DNA of 64,000 bases from Streptomyces sp. WMMB 322 (GTDB lineage Bacteria; Actinomycetota; Actinomycetes; Streptomycetales; Streptomycetaceae): positions 248,001 through 312,000 of the forward strand of contig NZ_FMHI01000002.1 in assembly GCF_900090145.1 (NCBI RefSeq), read 5' to 3'. Made by a program: the position numbers and the translations under genes. Shown here piece by piece: positions 6,292 through 13,680 of the stretch. The notes below the pieces were generated by a model, which did no database searches, was not told the DNA's origin, and saw only the letters and a program-made list of their open reading frames with translations. Position 1 is the first letter of the stretch. Each line of letters begins with the position of its first letter.

Positions 6292-8481
6292 CTATGTCTG
6301 CGCCATGTCCACGAACCGGGAGTAGTGGCCCTGGAAGGCAACCGTGATCGTCGCTGTCGGGCCGTTGCGGTGCTTCGCCACGATCAGGTCCGCCTCGCCC
6401 GCGCGCGGCGACTCCTTCTCGTACGCGTCCTCACGGTGCAGCAGTACGACCATGTCGGCGTCCTGCTCGATGCTTCCACTCTCACGAAGGTCGGAGACCA
6501 TCGGCTTCTTGTCCGTGCGCTGCTCCGGACCACGGTTGAGCTGCGACAGCGCGATCACCGGAACCTCGAGCTCCTTCGCGAGGAGCTTGAGGTTCCGGGA
6601 CATCTCCGAGACCTCCTGCTGACGGCTCTCCGGGCGCCGGGAGCTGCCCGTCTGCATCAGCTGGAGGTAGTCGATCACCACGAGCTTGAGGTCGTTGCGC
6701 TGCTTGAGGCGGCGGCACTTGGCGCGGATCTCCATCATCGACAGGTTCGGGGAGTCGTCGATGTACAGGGGCGCCTCCGTCACGCCCGGCATCTGACGGG
6801 CCAGCCGCGTCCAGTCCTCGTCCGTCATCGAACCGGAACGCATGTGGTGCAGCGCGACCCGGGCCTCGGCGGACAGCAGACGCATCGCGATCTCGTTGCG
6901 CCCCATCTCCAGCGAGAAGATCACGCTCGGCATGTTGTGCCTGATCGAGCATGCGCGTGCGAAGTCCAGTGCGAGCGTGGAGTTGTGCACGACGACGCCG
7001 TCAGCGACGAAGTTGTGCGTCCCCTCCACCGTCAGGTCGTAGACGTCCGTCTCGCCGTCCGGCACGACCGACTCGACGGCATCCCACCGCACGTCCGACT
7101 CGGCGATGTCCGTCAACTGCCGCGAGTCCAGGGCCTTTCCCAGCTCCAGCAGCCGGTGCCTGCTGATCTCCCTGCCCACGCCCCAGTCGTGATCACGCGG
7201 CAGGCCCGCGCGGACGGCGACCTCGGCCCAGCCCGGCGCGCCCTTCTCCGCCTCGGCCAACTCCCAGACGGCGGCCGGAATCAGCTCCGCCTCCGGCAGG
7301 CCTTCCGCCCGCCGGCCGGAGCCACCCAGGCCGTCGGCCACGGCGATACGGTCCCCCGGACGCAACTCCTCAAGCGGGACCCAGCCGCGCAGCGTGCGGA
7401 ACGGATGCCGCGCCGTCGCCGAGACCGTACGGCCCAGTCGCGTCGTCAGCCGGAACACCGCACGACGGCCGTTGTGCAGGAAGTCCGACGGCCGCACGGC
7501 GCGCAGCTTCCAGTCGTCGGTGAGGGTGTGCACCTCCAGCGGTTCCCCGGCCCGGCCCCGGCGGACGAAGTCCTCGATGCGGACGCGCTCCCCGCTGCCG
7601 GCCTCCACCAACTCGGTGCCGGACGCGATGCACTTGCCCATCGCCGGCCTGGCCGCGATGACGATCATCTGGCCCGGATGCAGCCCGTTCGTCAGCGAGT
7701 CGAGATCGGTGAATCCGGTGGGCACGCCCGTCATCTGGCCGCTGCGTGAGCCGATCGCCTCGATCTCGTCGAGGGCGCCCTCCATGATGTCGCCGAGGGG
7801 AAGGTAGTCCTCGGAGGTGCGCTGCTCGGTGACCGAATAGATCTCCGCCTGGGCGGAGTTGACGATGTCGTCGACGTCGCCGTCGGCCGCGTACCCCATC
7901 TGCGTGATCCGGGTGCCCGCCTCGACGAGCCGCCGCAGCACCGCCCGTTCGTGGACGATCTCCGCGTAGTACTCGGCGTTGGCGGCCGTCGGCACCGTCT
8001 GCACGAGGGAGTGGACGTAGCCGGGGCCGCCGACGCGGCTGATCTCGCCGCGCCGGGTGAGTTCGGCGGTGACGGTGATGGGGTCGGCCGGCTCGCCCTT
8101 CGCGTAGAGGTCGAGGATCGCCTCGTAGACCGTCTCGTGGGCGGGCCGGTAGAAATCATGGCCCTTGAGGACTTCGACGACGTCGGCGATGGCGTCCTTG
8201 GAGAGCATCATGCCGCCGAGCACGGACTGTTCGGCCTCGAGATCCTGCGGCGGGACGCGCTCGAAGGAGACCGCCGCGGGTGCCGGAGCGTGTCCGTCCG
8301 GCCCCCGGTCGTGCCGCTCGGGGTGGCTGTTGCCGTGCCCGCCGGAGCCGTTGTGGCCGCCCTGCCCGTGCTGACGGCCGCGCGCCGCGGGGAAGCGGTC
8401 GCCGGGGGCGGGCCGCGCGGCACCGTGGGCGGCGGAGTCCGATGCCCAAGGGTCTTCGACGTGGTCCGGCTGCTGAGTCAC
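6292..8481 (-). CDS. dnaB: Replicative DNA helicase DnaB containing an in-frame mini-intein
   Basis: A 729-residue precursor; removing the 217-residue intein leaves a 512-residue helicase. The N-terminal domain (FERVPPQDLEAEQSVLGGMM) binds primase; the RecA-like motor has the P-loop 'AARPAMGK' interrupted by the intein and resuming 'STLALDFARACS'. Later motifs are 'SLEMGRNEIAMRLL', 'LVVIDYLQLM' (Walker B), 'LSQLNRGPEQRTDKKPMVSDLRESG' and the C-terminal 'VAKHRNGPTATITVAFQGHYSRF'. Start GTG 8481 has GGAGGAGG seven bases upstream; the longer open frame above lacks such a site. A Gly/His-rich stretch at 25-65 is likely disordered. DnaB unwinds DNA at the fork and in actinobacteria is probably loaded by DciA, encoded at 52484. 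Confidence 0.97.
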   Translation of the reverse strand: MTQQPDHVEDPWASDSAAHGAARPAPGDRFPAARGRQHGQGGHNGSGGHGNSHPERHDRGPDGHAPAPAAVSFERVPPQDLEAEQSVLGGMMLSKDAIADVVEVLKGHDFYRPAHETVYEAILDLYAKGEPADPITVTAELTRRGEISRVGGPGYVHSLVQTVPTAANAEYYAEIVHERAVLRRLVEAGTRITQMGYAADGDVDDIVNSAQAEIYSVTEQRTSEDYLPLGDIMEGALDEIEAIGSRSGQMTGVPTGFTDLDSLTNGLHPGQMIVIAARPAMGKCIASGTELVEAGSGERVRIEDFVRRGRAGEPLEVHTLTDDWKLRAVRPSDFLHNGRRAVFRLTTRLGRTVSATARHPFRTLRGWVPLEELRPGDRIAVADGLGGSGRRAEGLPEAELIPAAVWELAEAEKGAPGWAEVAVRAGLPRDHDWGVGREISRHRLLELGKALDSRQLTDIAESDVRWDAVESVVPDGETDVYDLTVEGTHNFVADGVVVHNSTLALDFARACSIRHNMPSVIFSLEMGRNEIAMRLLSAEARVALHHMRSGSMTDEDWTRLARQMPGVTEAPLYIDDSPNLSMMEIRAKCRRLKQRNDLKLVVIDYLQLMQTGSSRRPESRQQEVSEMSRNLKLLAKELEVPVIALSQLNRGPEQRTDKKPMVSDLRESGSIEQDADMVVLLHREDAYEKESPRAGEADLIVAKHRNGPTATITVAFQGHYSRFVDMAQT
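6982..7632 (-). other. Mini-intein in the DnaB P-loop (217 codons)
   Basis: Inserted between Lys of 'AMGK' and Ser of 'STLALD'. Splicing motifs seen: block A starts with Cys1 (CIASGTELVE), block B has the T-x-x-H motif in 'SATARHPFRT', block F is 'VYDLTVEGTHNFVADG', and block G ends 'VVVHN' followed by Ser+1. All four chemical residues (Cys1, block B His, penultimate His with terminal Asn, Ser+1) are present, so self-splicing is expected. There is no LAGLIDADG endonuclease motif; about 85 residues of linker join the two halves. The insertion exactly splits the ATP-binding loop, so the unspliced precursor should be inactive. Confidence 0.95.
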
Positions 8482-8673
8482 GCGCTCACCTCCTCCCCGT
8501 CCGGTGATCACGCACGACCGGACCTGACCGCAGTGCCCCTCTTTCTTACGGCACGGCTCTGACAATGGGCGCCCGGCTCCGCATCGGCGCGTCGGGCCAA
8601 CGGAGTTGACGAGGGGATCGTGGGGCGGGCGACGGCCCACGTTATGGGGACGAGGAGGCGTCAGCCAATCTTG

Positions 8674-8763
8674 TTATCCACAGGGTGATGTGGATGGTGG
8701 ACAACTTTCTGTGGAGAAGGCCGCGAAAGCTGTGTACGGCACGGGGGACAGACCTGTGGAGAA
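8674..8763. promoter_or_regulatory. Cluster of DnaA-box-like sites outside oriC
   Basis: Five sites in 90 bases. TTATCCACA (8674-8682) is a perfect classical DnaA box. On the other strand are CCATCCACA (8689-8697), TTGTCCACC (8696-8704), TTCTCCACA (8710-8718) and TTCTCCACA again (8755-8763). The streptomycete consensus is about TTGTCCACA with variation in the first three bases, so several are within one base of a good box. The location between dnaB and the MATE gene suggests DnaA control of dnaB or a DnaA-titrating element; that role is inferred. Confidence 0.7.
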
Positions 8764-8906
8764 GTCGTACCCGACCCACATCGACCACCCCTGACCTGTG
8801 ACGACGGCGTCCACCGCCTGTGCGGGGAAAAAAGTCGGCACCGGAGTGGGGATCGTTACGCAGCCCGGGCACACGGTTGCCGCACATGCACGCGAGCCCC
8901 ACGCGC

Positions 8907-8937
8907 GTAATGGTCAGAATCACCTTGCAACCATTAC
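8907..8937. promoter_or_regulatory. Inverted repeat upstream of the MATE gene (operator candidate)
   Basis: GTAATGGT and ACCATTAC are perfect complements separated by 15 bases, about 24-54 bases before the MATE start codon. The position and symmetry are those of a repressor site overlapping a promoter. No regulator gene is adjacent, so the protein would act in trans. Confidence 0.5.
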
Positions 8938-8960
8938 TTGTGGATGCTTGGATCGAACCC

Positions 8961-10301
8961 ATGAGCGACCCTGCCGCCAGGCGCACCACCATGCGGCGCC
9001 ACGACCGCGAAATCATCGCGCTCGCCCTGCCCGCGTTCGGCGCCCTCGTCGCCGAGCCGCTCTTCCTCATGGTGGACAGCGCCATCGTTGGGCACTTGGG
9101 CACTCCGCAGCTCGCGGGCCTCGGCGTGGCCGCGGCCCTGCTGCAGACCGGGGTCAACGTCTTCGTCTTCCTTGCCTACGCCACCACCGCCGCCGTCGCC
9201 CGCCGCGTCGGTGCCGGAGAGCTGCCGGCGGCCATCCGCCAGGGCATGGACGGCATCTGGCTCGCTCTGCTTCTCGGCCTGGCCGTGGTCGCCGTGGTGC
9301 TGCCGGGTGCTCCGCTGCTCGTGGACCTCTTCGGTGCCTCGGCCACCGCGGCCCCGCACGGGTCGACCTATCTGCGCATCAGTTCGCTCGGCATTCCCGC
9401 GATGCTCGTGGTCCTCGCCGCGACCGGTGTGCTGAGGGGCCTTCAGGACACAAGGACACCCCTGTACGTGGCGGTGGGCGGCTTCTCCGCGAACGCCGCG
9501 CTGAACGTGCTGCTCGTCTACGGCTTCGGGCTCGGCATCGCGGGCTCCGCCTGGGGAACCGTGCTGGCGCAGTGGGCGATGGCCGCGGTGTACCTGTTCG
9601 TGGTCGTACGGGGCGCGCGACGGCACGGGGCGTCCCTGCGTCCCGATCCGTCCGGCGTACGGGCGTGCGCCCGGGCGGGCGCGCCGTTGCTGATCCGTAC
9701 GCTCTCGCTGCGTGCCGTCCTGATGATCGCGACTGCGGTGGCGGCCCGGCTCGGCGACGCGGACATCGCGGCGCACCAAATCGCCCTGACGCTGTGGTCG
9801 TTGCTGGCCTTCGCGCTGGACGCGATCGCGATCGCGGGACAGGCGATCATCGGCCGGTACCTGGGGGCGGGCGACGAGGCGGGTGCCCGGGCGGCGTGCC
9901 GCCGGATGGTGCAGTGGGGCGTCGTCACGGGTGTGGTGCTGGGCCTGCTGGTCGCGGCGGCGCGGCCGTTGTTCATGCCGCTGTTCACGTCGGACGGTGC
10001 TGTGATCAGCGAGTTGACCTCCGCGTTGCTGGTGGTCGCGGTGACGCAGCCGGTCGCGGGCGTCGTGTTCGTACTGGACGGTGTGCTGATGGGTGCCGGC
10101 GACGGCGCGTATCTGGCGTCGGCGATGCTCGTGACCCTGGCGGTGTTCGCGCCGGTGGCGCTGCTGGTGCCAGTGCTGGGGGGCGGCCTGACGGCGCTGT
10201 GGTGGGCGATCGCCGGCGTGATGATGGGCGTGCGGCTGGTGACGCTGTGGGCGCGTGCCCGCTCCGGCCGGTGGGTGGTGACGGGCGCCGTACGTGCCTG
10301 A
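8961..10301 (+). CDS. MATE family efflux transporter (DinF-like)
   Basis: A 446-residue membrane protein with about 12 helices in two homologous halves. Motifs: 'HDREIIALALPAFGALVAEPLFLMVDSAIVGHLGTPQLAGLG', 'GVLRGLQDTRTPLYV', 'AAHQIALTLWSLLAFALDAIAIAGQAIIGRYLGAG' and 'PVAGVVFVLDGVLMGAGD'. MATE proteins export cationic drugs or metabolites by H+ or Na+ antiport. ATG 8961 gives the family-typical N-terminus, though the ribosome site (GGAT) is weak; 8820 is the alternative. It faces rplI across a strong hairpin. Confidence 0.92.
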   Translation: MSDPAARRTTMRRHDREIIALALPAFGALVAEPLFLMVDSAIVGHLGTPQLAGLGVAAALLQTGVNVFVFLAYATTAAVARRVGAGELPAAIRQGMDGIWLALLLGLAVVAVVLPGAPLLVDLFGASATAAPHGSTYLRISSLGIPAMLVVLAATGVLRGLQDTRTPLYVAVGGFSANAALNVLLVYGFGLGIAGSAWGTVLAQWAMAAVYLFVVVRGARRHGASLRPDPSGVRACARAGAPLLIRTLSLRAVLMIATAVAARLGDADIAAHQIALTLWSLLAFALDAIAIAGQAIIGRYLGAGDEAGARAACRRMVQWGVVTGVVLGLLVAAARPLFMPLFTSDGAVISELTSALLVVAVTQPVAGVVFVLDGVLMGAGDGAYLASAMLVTLAVFAPVALLVPVLGGGLTALWWAIAGVMMGVRLVTLWARARSGRWVVTGAVRA

Positions 10302-10362
10302 TCCCGCACCGGACCGACCCGGCCCGCAGCGGCGCGAAGCGATGCCGGTGCGGGCCGCCCGA

Positions 10363-10398
10363 CGCACCTGCACGCACCTGCACGCACCTGCACGCACC
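10363..10398. repeat. Tandem decamer CACGCACCTG
   Basis: Three and a half copies of a 10-base unit directly in the spacer between the MATE stop and the terminator hairpin. Different in sequence from the decamer at 663-722 but the same period. No function evident. Confidence 0.8.
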
Positions 10399-10418
10399 AG
10401 GGTGTCCGCGAACGTGAA

Positions 10419-10460
10419 CGGAGGGCCGCACCCCCTGAGTTCAGGGGGTGCGGCCCTCCG
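10419..10460. terminator. Strong bidirectional terminator between MATE and rplI
   Basis: A perfect 20-base inverted repeat with a 2-base centre (arms start CGGAGGGCCGCACCC and end GGGTGCGGCCCTCCG). It lies between two convergent transcription units and would terminate both. It is among the longest perfect stems in the window. Confidence 0.9.
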
Positions 10461-10515
10461 CTGTCGCCGTTGCCGGCCGGGGCACGCAGCCGTTCCGTTC
10501 AGCCGTGGCGGCTGA

Positions 10516-10962
10516 TCAGGAGGCCACGACCTCGACGTCGGTCTTGGCGACCACATCGGCGTGCAGTCGCACCGAGACCTGGTGGGAGCCCAGGGTCTTG
10601 ATGGGCGCACCCACCTCGATGCGGCGCTTGTCGATCTCCGGCCCGCCGGCCTCCTTGACGGCACCGGCGATGTCGGCCGGGGTCACGGAGCCGAAAAGCC
10701 GGCCCTGGTCGCCGGCGCGGACCTTCAGACGCACGTTGACGGCCTCGATGCGGGCCTTGACCTCGTTGGCCTGCTCGATCGTGGCGATCTCGTGGATCTT
10801 GCGGGCGCGGCGGATCTGCTCGACGTCCTTCTCCCCGCCCTTGGTCCACCGGATGGCGACGCGGCGCGGGATCAGGTAGTTGCGGGCGTAGCCGTCACGG
10901 ACCTCGACGACGTCGCCCGCGGCACCGAGACCGGAGACCTCGTTGGTCAGGATGATCTTCAT
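10516..10962 (-). CDS. rplI: 50S ribosomal protein bL9
   Basis: A 148-residue protein, normal for bL9. It starts [20 protein letters not shown] with the conserved N-domain pattern '[16 protein letters not shown]', then the long connecting helix and the C-terminal rRNA-binding domain ([11 protein letters not shown]). Last gene of the reverse-strand operon rpsF-ssb-rpsR-rplI, 18 bases after rpsR. It binds domain V of 23S rRNA at the base of the L1 stalk. Unambiguous. Confidence 0.98.
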   Translation of the reverse strand: MKIILTNEVSGLGAAGDVVEVRDGYARNYLIPRRVAIRWTKGGEKDVEQIRRARKIHEIATIEQANEVKARIEAVNVRLKVRAGDQGRLFGSVTPADIAGAVKEAGGPEIDKRRIEVGAPIKTLGSHQVSVRLHADVVAKTDVEVVAS

Positions 10963-10980
10963 CTGTCGGTCACCCTTCCC

Positions 10981-11217
10981 TTATCGAGCGGTCGAGGTGT
11001 AGGGCAGCAGCGCCATCTCACGGCTGTTCTTCACGGCCGTGGCGACGTCGCGCTGGTGCTGGGTGCAGTTGCCGGTGACCCGTCGGGCACGGATCTTGCC
11101 GCGGTCGGAAATGAACTTCCGCAGCAGGTTCGTGTCCTTGTAGTCGACGTAGTTGATCTTCTCCTTGCAGAACACGCAAACCTTCTTCTTGGGCTTGCGA
11201 GCAGGCGGCTTCGCCAT
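10981..11217 (-). CDS. rpsR: 30S ribosomal protein bS18 (cysteine-containing form)
   Basis: A 78-residue protein: [20 protein letters not shown] followed by [20 protein letters not shown] and the conserved '[31 protein letters not shown]'. The CVFC pair plus the later Cys mark the zinc-binding (C+) paralogue type. Streptomycetes often have a second, cysteine-free copy elsewhere. It pairs with bS6 on the 30S platform; rpsF is two genes upstream in the same operon. Confidence 0.98.
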   Translation of the reverse strand: MAKPPARKPKKKVCVFCKEKINYVDYKDTNLLRKFISDRGKIRARRVTGNCTQHQRDVATAVKNSREMALLPYTSTAR

Positions 11218-11327
11218 GTCTCTCTCCGTTGAAATTCAAGAAGTGTGCAGCTGTCTGGCCCTGCCCCGACCGGCCACGGGTGCTTCGCGGCGGTCGTCCC
11301 GGCCGGGACGCACGAGTGCGCGCCCGG

Positions 11328-11894
11328 TCAGAAGGGGGGCTCCTCCGAGTAGCCGCCGCCGGAGCCTCCGCCCCAGCCGCCTCCGCCGCCCTGACCTCCG
11401 CCGGCCGGTGCGCCGGTGGCCCACGGGTCGCCCGCGGGTGCGCCGCCGCCCTGCTGGCCTCCGCCCTGGCCGCCGCCCCAGCCGCCGCCACCCTGGCCGC
11501 CGCCGAAGCCGCCGCCCTGGGCGCCTCGGCCGCTGGTCTTGGTGATCTTGGCGGTGGCATTGCGGAGGCTGGCGCCGACCTCGTCGACGTCCAGCTCGTA
11601 GACCGTGCGCTTGATGCCCTCGCGGTCCTCGTACGAACGCTGCTTGAGGCGGCCCTGTACGACGACGCGCGTGCCCTTCGTGAGGGACTCGGCGACGTTC
11701 TCCGCCGCCTGCCGCCAGACCGAGCAGGTCAGGAAGAGGCTTTCGCCGTCCTTCCACTCGTTGGTCTGCCGGTCGAAGGTCCGGGGGGTGGACGCGACAC
11801 GGAACTTCGCGACCGCCGCACCGGAGGGGGTGAAGCGCAGCTCGGGGTCGTCGACAAGATTGCCGACGACCGTGATGACGGTCTCGCCTGCCAT
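11328..11894 (-). CDS. ssb: Single-stranded DNA-binding protein
   Basis: A 188-residue protein with the OB-fold at 1-110 ([20 protein letters not shown], '[40 protein letters not shown]'), a Gly/Gln-rich linker from about 125 with GGGWGGG repeats, and the acidic tip 'SEEPPF', a shortened form of the usual DDDIPF interaction tail. It coats single-stranded DNA and recruits replication and repair proteins. Located between rpsF and rpsR, the classic arrangement. A second, sporulation-specific ssb often occurs elsewhere in this group. Confidence 0.97.
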   Translation of the reverse strand: MAGETVITVVGNLVDDPELRFTPSGAAVAKFRVASTPRTFDRQTNEWKDGESLFLTCSVWRQAAENVAESLTKGTRVVVQGRLKQRSYEDREGIKRTVYELDVDEVGASLRNATAKITKTSGRGAQGGGFGGGQGGGGWGGGQGGGQQGGGAPAGDPWATGAPAGGGQGGGGGWGGGSGGGYSEEPPF

Positions 11895-12016
11895 GGGGAA
11901 CCTCTCGGCGGGGTGCTGCTGGCTGCTTGTGGCTTCTGTGGCTCGTGCTGTGGCTCGGTGCTACTCGGTGTTACTCGGTGCTGTGCCCGTCCGTGGTGCC
12001 CTGTGTGCCGTGCGGC

Positions 12017-12307
12017 TCAGTGGGCGGCGGGGCGCAGGACCTTGGTCCGCAGAACCGACTCGTTCAGATTCATCTGGCGGTCGAGTTCCTTGACGGTCGC
12101 AGGCTCGGCCTGCACGTCGATGACCGAGTAGATGCCCTCGGGCTTCTTGTTGATCTCGTAGGAGAGCCGGCGACGGCCCCAGGTGTCGACCTTCTCGACC
12201 TTGCCCTTGCCGTCGCGGACGACGGACAGGAAGTTCTCGATCAGCGGCGAGATTGCGCGCTCCTCGAGATCGGGGTCGAGGATCACCATCACCTCGTAGT
12301 GACGCAT
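12017..12307 (-). CDS. rpsF: 30S ribosomal protein bS6
   Basis: A 96-residue protein: [20 protein letters not shown], '[27 protein letters not shown]' and '[13 protein letters not shown]', the full bS6 pattern. First gene of the reverse-strand operon; AAGGAGGTGG lies eight bases upstream, one of the strongest ribosome sites in the window. Partner of bS18 on the 30S platform. The 5' leader contains a candidate S6:S18 autoregulatory structure. Confidence 0.98.
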   Translation of the reverse strand: MRHYEVMVILDPDLEERAISPLIENFLSVVRDGKGKVEKVDTWGRRRLSYEINKKPEGIYSVIDVQAEPATVKELDRQMNLNESVLRTKVLRPAAH

Positions 12308-12334
12308 GTGGAACCCACCTCCTTCGGACTCGCG

Positions 12335-12390
12335 GCCACGGTCGTTCCGTGGCAGGAGGTTCGTGATGCGTTCCGCACCGGCCGCCTGCC
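12335..12390 (-). promoter_or_regulatory. Candidate S6:S18-responsive leader structure of rpsF
   Basis: In the rpsF leader (reverse strand) GGCAGG can pair with CCTGCC around an inner stem GGTGCG/CGCATC, leaving an internal bulge that contains CCG; this resembles the known S6:S18 mRNA motif (stem, CCG-containing bulge, adjacent hairpin). A second hairpin, GCCACGG/CCGTGGC (12335-12353), overlaps one arm by three bases, so the two structures could compete. Folding was done by eye only. Confidence 0.35.
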
Positions 12391-12421
12391 TCAGACGGGG
12401 GGCGGTGGGTGCAGACCGTTC

Positions 12422-12451
12422 AGACTACCCGGCCTGAGCCTTCCGGTTGAA
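12422..12451 (-). promoter_or_regulatory. Possible rpsF operon promoter
   Basis: Reading the reverse strand, a -10-like TAGTCT (12427-12422) is preceded at 18 bases by a weak -35-like TTCAAC (12451-12446). It would give a leader of about 110 bases carrying the candidate S6:S18 structure. The -35 match is poor. Confidence 0.3.
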
Positions 12452-12542
12452 ATCCGGGGGCAAGTCGCCGCAACCTGGACGCAACGGTGTGAGCGGCGTC
12501 ACGAGGGCGCCGCCGTTGCCGGCCTCTGTCAGGAGGTGCCGC

Positions 12543-12845
12543 ATGGCACAGGCAGTACGGCACAACCCGGTTTCCATCCTCCTCGACGACGGCAGGGCCC
12601 ACCCGCTGGAGAGCTCGCTCGCGGCGGTGACGGTCGCTCTCGGCCTGGTCGCGTTCCTGACGGCACTGGTGTGGCCGGGGCTGCACGTCGTCAGCGCGTG
12701 GACGGGTCTGGCCGGCATCGTCACGGGTGCCTGGGGGCAGTTCATCTCCGCCACCACGGGTGAACGCTTCGCGCTGATCATCGGCTTGGGCGGGGCGGCC
12801 TTCGGCTTCTATCTGGGCATGGCGCACGGCGGACTGCTCGGCTGA
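12543..12845 (+). CDS. Small integral membrane protein, 100 residues
   Basis: Begins MAQAVRHNPVSILLDDGRAH and then has about three membrane helices (LAAVTVALGLVAFLTALVWP, VVSAWTGLAGIVTGAWGQF, FALIIGLGGAAFGFYLGMA). AGGAGGTG four bases upstream of the ATG at 12543 fixes the start. It is divergent from rpsF. Similar short proteins of unknown role are common at this position in streptomycetes, to my recollection; I cannot name a function. Confidence 0.75.
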   Translation: MAQAVRHNPVSILLDDGRAHPLESSLAAVTVALGLVAFLTALVWPGLHVVSAWTGLAGIVTGAWGQFISATTGERFALIIGLGGAAFGFYLGMAHGGLLG

Positions 12846-13128
12846 GCGCCGCCGCGACCGCCGCGACCGCCGCCCCTGCCGGGCTGCCGCAGGCACACGG
12901 CCGGTGCGGCAGCGGGCTCGCCGTTCACCGGACGGGCTCCCGTGCCGTACCGGTCGTCGGGCTGTCCACCCCCTGTCCGTAATGCCGGAAACGCGCACCC
13001 TGCTTACGCTGACGGATGTACGGCCGCGGGTCGCCGGCGTCCAGTCATCAGCCGAACGTGTGACGGCTGAGCCATGACTGCCGGCTCACGGCGCCTTGGC
13101 CCCGGCGGGGTGAGCGAGAGGAGACCAC

Positions 13129-13491
13129 ATGTCACAGCAGGACGGAGTCCCCGGCATCGATCCCTCGGCGCCGCCGAGCGGCAACGGGTGCGTCGAGTGC
13201 TCGGCGGGCGACGGCCCCGGGTGGTGGTTTCATCTGCGGCGCTGCGCGGCGTGCGGTCACATCGGGTGCTGCGACTCCTCTCCGGGGCAGCACGCCACGA
13301 TGCACGCGCGGCAGGCCGGGCATCCCTTTCTGACCAGCTTCGAGCCGGGCGAGGACTGGTTCTGGAACGCGGACACCGAGCAGATCTACGAGGGCCCGCG
13401 GCTGGCCCCGCCCACGTCGCACCCCCAGTCGCAGCCGACCCCCGGCCCGGAGGGCAAGGTCCCCTCGGACTGGCAGCGGCAGCTGCACTGA
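13129..13491 (+). CDS. UBP-type zinc finger protein
   Basis: A 120-residue protein with the ZnF-UBP metal ligands: 'CVECSAGDGPGWWFHLRRCAACGHIGCCDSSPGQHATMHARQAGHP', giving C-x2-C, C-x2-C, C/H and H positions. In eukaryotes this finger binds the ubiquitin C-terminus; actinobacteria have stand-alone copies of unknown role. The conserved 'W.W....' segment (EDWFWNADTEQIYE) follows. A C-terminal Pro/Ser tail ends DWQRQLH. ATG 13129 with GAGAGGAG upstream. Single gene, convergent with the DUF5996 gene. Confidence 0.85.
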   Translation: MSQQDGVPGIDPSAPPSGNGCVECSAGDGPGWWFHLRRCAACGHIGCCDSSPGQHATMHARQAGHPFLTSFEPGEDWFWNADTEQIYEGPRLAPPTSHPQSQPTPGPEGKVPSDWQRQLH

Positions 13492-13627
13492 GCGGGCCGG
13501 ACTCCCACCGGCTCCCACCGGCTCCCGGCCGGTGCGCGGGTCGGTGCGCGGGCGTGCGGTCCGCCCGGCCGCGCCGCCCCGGGCCTGCCGGTACAGGCCC
13601 GCCGGTACGGGCCCGTACCGGAAGAAG

Positions 13628-13659
13628 CCCGTCCCGACGGCCTCTCCCGTCGGGACGGG
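13628..13659. terminator. Bidirectional terminator between the ZnF-UBP and DUF5996 genes
   Basis: Perfect 13-base arms CCCGTCCCGACGG and CCGTCGGGACGGG around a 6-base loop, between two convergent genes. Confidence 0.8.
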
Positions 13660-13680
13660 CTCCCGGCGGCCCGGGCCCAG

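Larger units (their letters stand above)
8482..8960. other. dnaB/MATE divergent intergenic region
   Basis: About 480 bases between the dnaB GTG and the MATE ATG, reading outward in both directions. It contains a five-site group of DnaA-box-like sequences (8674-8763) and an inverted repeat (8907-8937), both listed separately. An upstream in-frame ATG at 8820 would lengthen the MATE protein but gives an atypical N-terminus, so the region is treated as non-coding. Confidence 0.6.

Noticed and set aside
6325..7749. 474-codon open frame antisense to dnaB
   Set aside because: Mirror of DnaB codon bias; no family motif.
10363..10398. CRISPR-like repeat
   Set aside because: Units are 10 bases with no spacers and no cas genes; it is a simple tandem repeat. 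The 663-722 array is rejected as CRISPR for the same reason.
8934..10664. 576-codon reverse open frame over the MATE gene
   Set aside because: Gln/His/Arg-rich shadow; crosses a strong terminator hairpin.
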